Source of the DNA: JAQGMO01 sp050954505
GTDB lineage: Bacteria; Pseudomonadota; Gammaproteobacteria; Burkholderiales; Burkholderiaceae_D
Reading direction: 5' to 3'
Assembly (NCBI GenBank): GCA_050954505.1
Contig: JBPBPY010000084.1
Location: 1-25,015 of the forward strand
Length of the DNA stretch: 25,015 bases
Shown: piece after piece, positions 22,147-25,015 of the stretch
Layout: the number at the start of each line of letters is the position of its first letter
Numbering within the stretch: position 1 is the first letter of the stretch
Made by a program: the position numbers and the translations under genes
Notes under the pieces: generated by a model
Seen by the model: only the letters and a program-made list of their open reading frames with translations
Database searches by the model: none
Told to the model about the DNA's origin: nothing

Positions 22147-24972
22147 TCAGCCCGCCAGCTTGCCCAGCTGTTCCTTGAGCTTTTCCAGCGTCGCCATGAA
22201 GGCGGCGATACGCTCGCGTTCCTGGGCCACCACGGCAGCAGGCGCCCGGGCAACAAACGCTTCATTGGCCAGCTTGCCATTGGCGCTGGCCACCTGGGTC
22301 TCGATGCGGGTGATTTCCTTGCCCAGGCGTTCGCGCTCGGCGGCCAGATCGATCTCGACCTTGAGCATGAGCTTGGTGTCGCCCACCACTGACACCGGTG
22401 CCGGCGTGTCCGGCAAGCTGTCGAGCACCTGGACTTCCGACAGCTTGGCCAGCGCCACCAGATAAGGAGCGAATGACGTCAAGCGGGCCTGGTCTTCGGT
22501 TTTGGCCGCTTCGATCAGCAGCGGCACGCGCAGCGCTGGCGACAACTGCATTTCACCGCGCAGGTTGCGGCAGGCGTCGGTCATGGTCTTCAGCTGCGCC
22601 ATCCAGGCTTCGGCCGCTTCATCGATCTTTTCAGGCTGGGCCACAGGATAAGGCTGCAGCATGATGGTTTCGCCGGCCGCATCGAAGACCTTGCCGGTCA
22701 TGGGCGCCACCGTCTGCCACAGTGACTCGGTAATGAACGGGATCACCGGGTGCGCCAGGCGCAGCACGGTTTCCAGCACACGCAGCAAGGTGCGGCGGGT
22801 AGCGCGCTGCTGTTCCTCGCTGCCGTTTTGCATCTGCACCTTGGCCACTTCCAGGTACCAGTCGCAGTATTCGTCCCAGATGAAGTTGTACAGCGTGGAG
22901 GCGATATTGTCGAAGCGGTAGTCGGCGAAACCCTTCTCGATCTCGCTTTCCGCGCGCTGCAGCCGCGAGACGATCCAGCGGTCGGCCTGGGAAAAATCGA
23001 GGTAGCCGCCGGGTCCGCAGTCACCCATCTTGTGGAAAGCAAAACCGCAATCCTTGTCCTGGGTATTCATCAGCACGAAGCGGGTGGCATTCCACAGCTT
23101 GTTGCAGAAGTTGCGGTAGCCTTCGCAGCGCCCCAGGTCGAAATTGATGTTGCGGCCCAGCGACGCATAGCTGGCCATGGTGAAGCGCAGGGCGTCGGTG
23201 CCGTAGGCGGAAATGCCGTTCGGGAATTCCTTGCGCGTTGCCTTGGCAATCTGCTCGGCCTGCTTGGGATTCATCAAGCCGGTCAGGCGTTTTTCCAGCA
23301 GGTCTTCCAGGCCGATGCCATCGATGAGGTCGATCGGGTCGAGCGTATTGCCCTTGGACTTGGACATCTTCTGGCCGTTGGCATCGCGCACCAGGCCATG
23401 CACGTACACGGTGTCGAACGGAACCTGGCCGGTGAAATGGGTCGTCATCATGACCATGCGCGCGACCCAGAAAAAGATGATGTCGAAACCAGTGACCAGC
23501 ACCGATGACGGCAGGAACATCTTCATGTCCGGCGTCTGCTGCGGCCAGCCCAGCGTCGAAAACGGCACCAGCGCCGACGAGAACCAGGTGTCGAGCACAT
23601 CTTCGTCACGCTTGAGGCTGCGTCCGCCCGCCTTGGCAACGGCTTCGGCTTCGGTGCGCGCGACATAGACATTGCCTTCGTCGTCATACCAGGCCGGAAT
23701 CTGATGGCCCCACCAGAGCTGGCGCGAGATGCACCAGTCCTGGATATTGTTGAGCCACTGGTTGTAGGTGGTGGTCCAGTTTTCCGGGATGAACCTGATT
23801 TCGCCGCCCGAGACTTTTTCCAGCGCCACTTCGGCAATCGATTTGCCCGGGTAGAAGGTGCCCTCCGGAGCCGGTTTGCTCATGGCCACGAACCACTGGT
23901 CGGTCAGCATCGGTTCGATCACCACGCCGGTGCGGTCGCCGCGCGGCACCTGCAGCTTGTGCGGCTTGACCGAGTCGAGCAAGCCCAGCTTGTCGAGGTC
24001 GGCGACGATGGCCTTGCGTGCCACGAAGCGGTCCATGCCCTGATAGGGCGCGGCGCCGTTTTCATTGATCTTCGCTTCCAGCGTGAAAATGCTGATCGGT
24101 GCAAAGCCGTGACGCTGGCCGACGGCGTAATCGTTGAAGTCATGCGCCGGGGTGATTTTCACGCAACCGGTGCCGAAGGCCTTGTCGGCGTAGCTGTCGG
24201 CAATCAAGGGGATTTCGCGCCCGGTCAGCGGCAGCACCAGCATCTTGCCAATCAGGTCGGCATAGCGCTCGTCGGTCGGATCGACTGCCACGGCGACGTC
24301 GCCCAGCAGGGTTTCCGGCCGCGTGGTAGCAACCGTGATGTGGCCGCTGCCGTCGGCAAACGGATACCTGATCTGCCAGATCTGGCCATCTTCTTCTTCC
24401 TGCGCCACTTCCAGGTCCGACACTGCCGTGCCCAGCACCGGGTCCCAGTTCACCAGGCGCTTGCCGCGGTAGATCAGGCCCTGTTCGACCAGGCGCACGA
24501 AGACTTCCGTGACAGCCGACGACAGCTTGCTGTCCATGGTGAAGTATTCGCGTTTCCAGTCGGTCGAGGCGCCCAGGCGGCGCATCTGGCCGGTGATGGT
24601 CGAACCCGATTTTTCTTTCCACTCCCAGACTTTCTCGACAAATTTTTCGCGCCCGAGATCATGACGTGAAATTTTTTGTGCTTCCAATTGGCGCTCGACC
24701 ACGATCTGGGTGGCAATGCCTGCATGGTCGGTGCCGGGAATCCAGGCGGTGTTGAAGCCGCGCATGCGGTGGTAGCGCGTCAAGCCATCCATGATGGTCT
24801 GGTTGAAGCCATGGCCCATGTGCAGGGTGCCGGTGACATTCGGCGGCGGCAGCTGGATGCTGAAGGCGGGTTTGTCGGCATCGGTGGTGGCGGTGTAGTA
24901 ACCGCGCTCTTCCCACACGGTACGCCAGGTTTTTTCAATCTCGGCGGGCTCGAACGACTTGGCTAATTCCAT
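22147..24972 (-). CDS. valS: valyl-tRNA synthetase
   Basis: Class Ia synthetase that charges tRNA-Val and edits Thr-tRNA. It has 941 residues from ATG 24972, with the usual beta-proteobacterial start 'MELAKSFEPAEIEKTW'. The HIGH motif is 'HMGH' at 51-54, the editing domain spans about 205-345 ('TVATTRPETLLGDVAVAV'), the KMSKS loop is at 535-539, and a C-terminal coiled coil is at about 875-940 ('LAAERERLGKEITRIETQV'). An upstream in-frame ATG at 25005 overlaps the -10 box and is not likely used. Confidence 0.98.
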   Translation of the reverse strand: MELAKSFEPAEIEKTWRTVWEERGYYTATTDADKPAFSIQLPPPNVTGTLHMGHGFNQTIMDGLTRYHRMRGFNTAWIPGTDHAGIATQIVVERQLEAQKISRHDLGREKFVEKVWEWKEKSGSTITGQMRRLGASTDWKREYFTMDSKLSSAVTEVFVRLVEQGLIYRGKRLVNWDPVLGTAVSDLEVAQEEEDGQIWQIRYPFADGSGHITVATTRPETLLGDVAVAVDPTDERYADLIGKMLVLPLTGREIPLIADSYADKAFGTGCVKITPAHDFNDYAVGQRHGFAPISIFTLEAKINENGAAPYQGMDRFVARKAIVADLDKLGLLDSVKPHKLQVPRGDRTGVVIEPMLTDQWFVAMSKPAPEGTFYPGKSIAEVALEKVSGGEIRFIPENWTTTYNQWLNNIQDWCISRQLWWGHQIPAWYDDEGNVYVARTEAEAVAKAGGRSLKRDEDVLDTWFSSALVPFSTLGWPQQTPDMKMFLPSSVLVTGFDIIFFWVARMVMMTTHFTGQVPFDTVYVHGLVRDANGQKMSKSKGNTLDPIDLIDGIGLEDLLEKRLTGLMNPKQAEQIAKATRKEFPNGISAYGTDALRFTMASYASLGRNINFDLGRCEGYRNFCNKLWNATRFVLMNTQDKDCGFAFHKMGDCGPGGYLDFSQADRWIVSRLQRAESEIEKGFADYRFDNIASTLYNFIWDEYCDWYLEVAKVQMQNGSEEQQRATRRTLLRVLETVLRLAHPVIPFITESLWQTVAPMTGKVFDAAGETIMLQPYPVAQPEKIDEAAEAWMAQLKTMTDACRNLRGEMQLSPALRVPLLIEAAKTEDQARLTSFAPYLVALAKLSEVQVLDSLPDTPAPVSVVGDTKLMLKVEIDLAAERERLGKEITRIETQVASANGKLANEAFVARAPAAVVAQERERIAAFMATLEKLKEQLGKLAG

Positions 24973-25003
24973 GATTTTGCTTGTGTCTTGGGCGAAACCG
25001 ACC

Positions 25004-25009
25004 ATTATA
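25004..25009 (-). promoter_or_regulatory. -10 box of valS
   Basis: A consensus TATAAT on the minus strand predicts a start near 24997, 25 bases before ATG 24972. The -35 lies outside the window. Confidence 0.6.
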
Positions 25010-25015
25010 AAGGAG

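Overview
The window is a chromosomal segment from a beta-proteobacterium, most likely order Burkholderiales and probably family Oxalobacteraceae (Herbaspirillum/Janthinobacterium/Herminiimonas relatives). This rests on gene order (rplM-rpsI / argC / erpA / anmK / M23 peptidase divergent from tyrS-dtd; dusB-fis-purH-ruvC), on a trimeric Burkholderiales-type porin, on the Coq7 form of the ubiquinone hydroxylase, and on high-GC codon use with recurring TAAAAT-type -10 boxes. I assigned the organism by recognition, not by a database search.

Layout. 1-734 is the 5' part of a porin gene (minus). It is followed by coq7 (plus) and a convergent OsmC-family gene. 2339-3399 is the ribosomal protein operon rplM-rpsI, with a clear promoter, a leader hairpin and a strong terminator. 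argC and erpA follow on the plus strand. erpA and anmK converge on a bidirectional terminator. Between anmK and the M23 peptidase gene, 6.65-9.0 kb looks like an accessory insertion: a YceI-family gene remnant broken at both ends and frameshifted, then an unrecognised 494-residue protein with some type III effector-like traits. Next comes a divergent pair, the M23 peptidase gene (minus) and tyrS (plus). tyrS overlaps dtd, which carries an in-frame amber codon. A histidine phosphatase, a GAF-like/degenerate GGDEF protein, the dusB-fis pair, purH and ruvC follow. An antisense gene for an HExxH membrane protein separates ruvC from ruvA-ruvB. An FAH-superfamily hydratase/decarboxylase and the convergent valS end the window.

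How it fits together. Most of the window is core housekeeping: translation (L13, S9, TyrRS, ValRS, DTD, DusB), biosynthesis (ArgC, PurH, Coq7), Fe-S assembly (ErpA), cell wall turnover and recycling (M23 peptidase, AnmK), Holliday junction processing (RuvABC) and nucleoid/regulatory control (Fis, a probable non-catalytic GGDEF protein).

The observations most worth a second look are the amber codon in an otherwise intact dtd, the orphan effector-like gene abutting the broken yceI with a partial hrp-box-like site upstream, the degenerate GGDEF protein, and several structured leaders (porin, rplM, erpA, tyrS). I saw no tRNA, rRNA, CRISPR array, insertion sequence or prophage genes.
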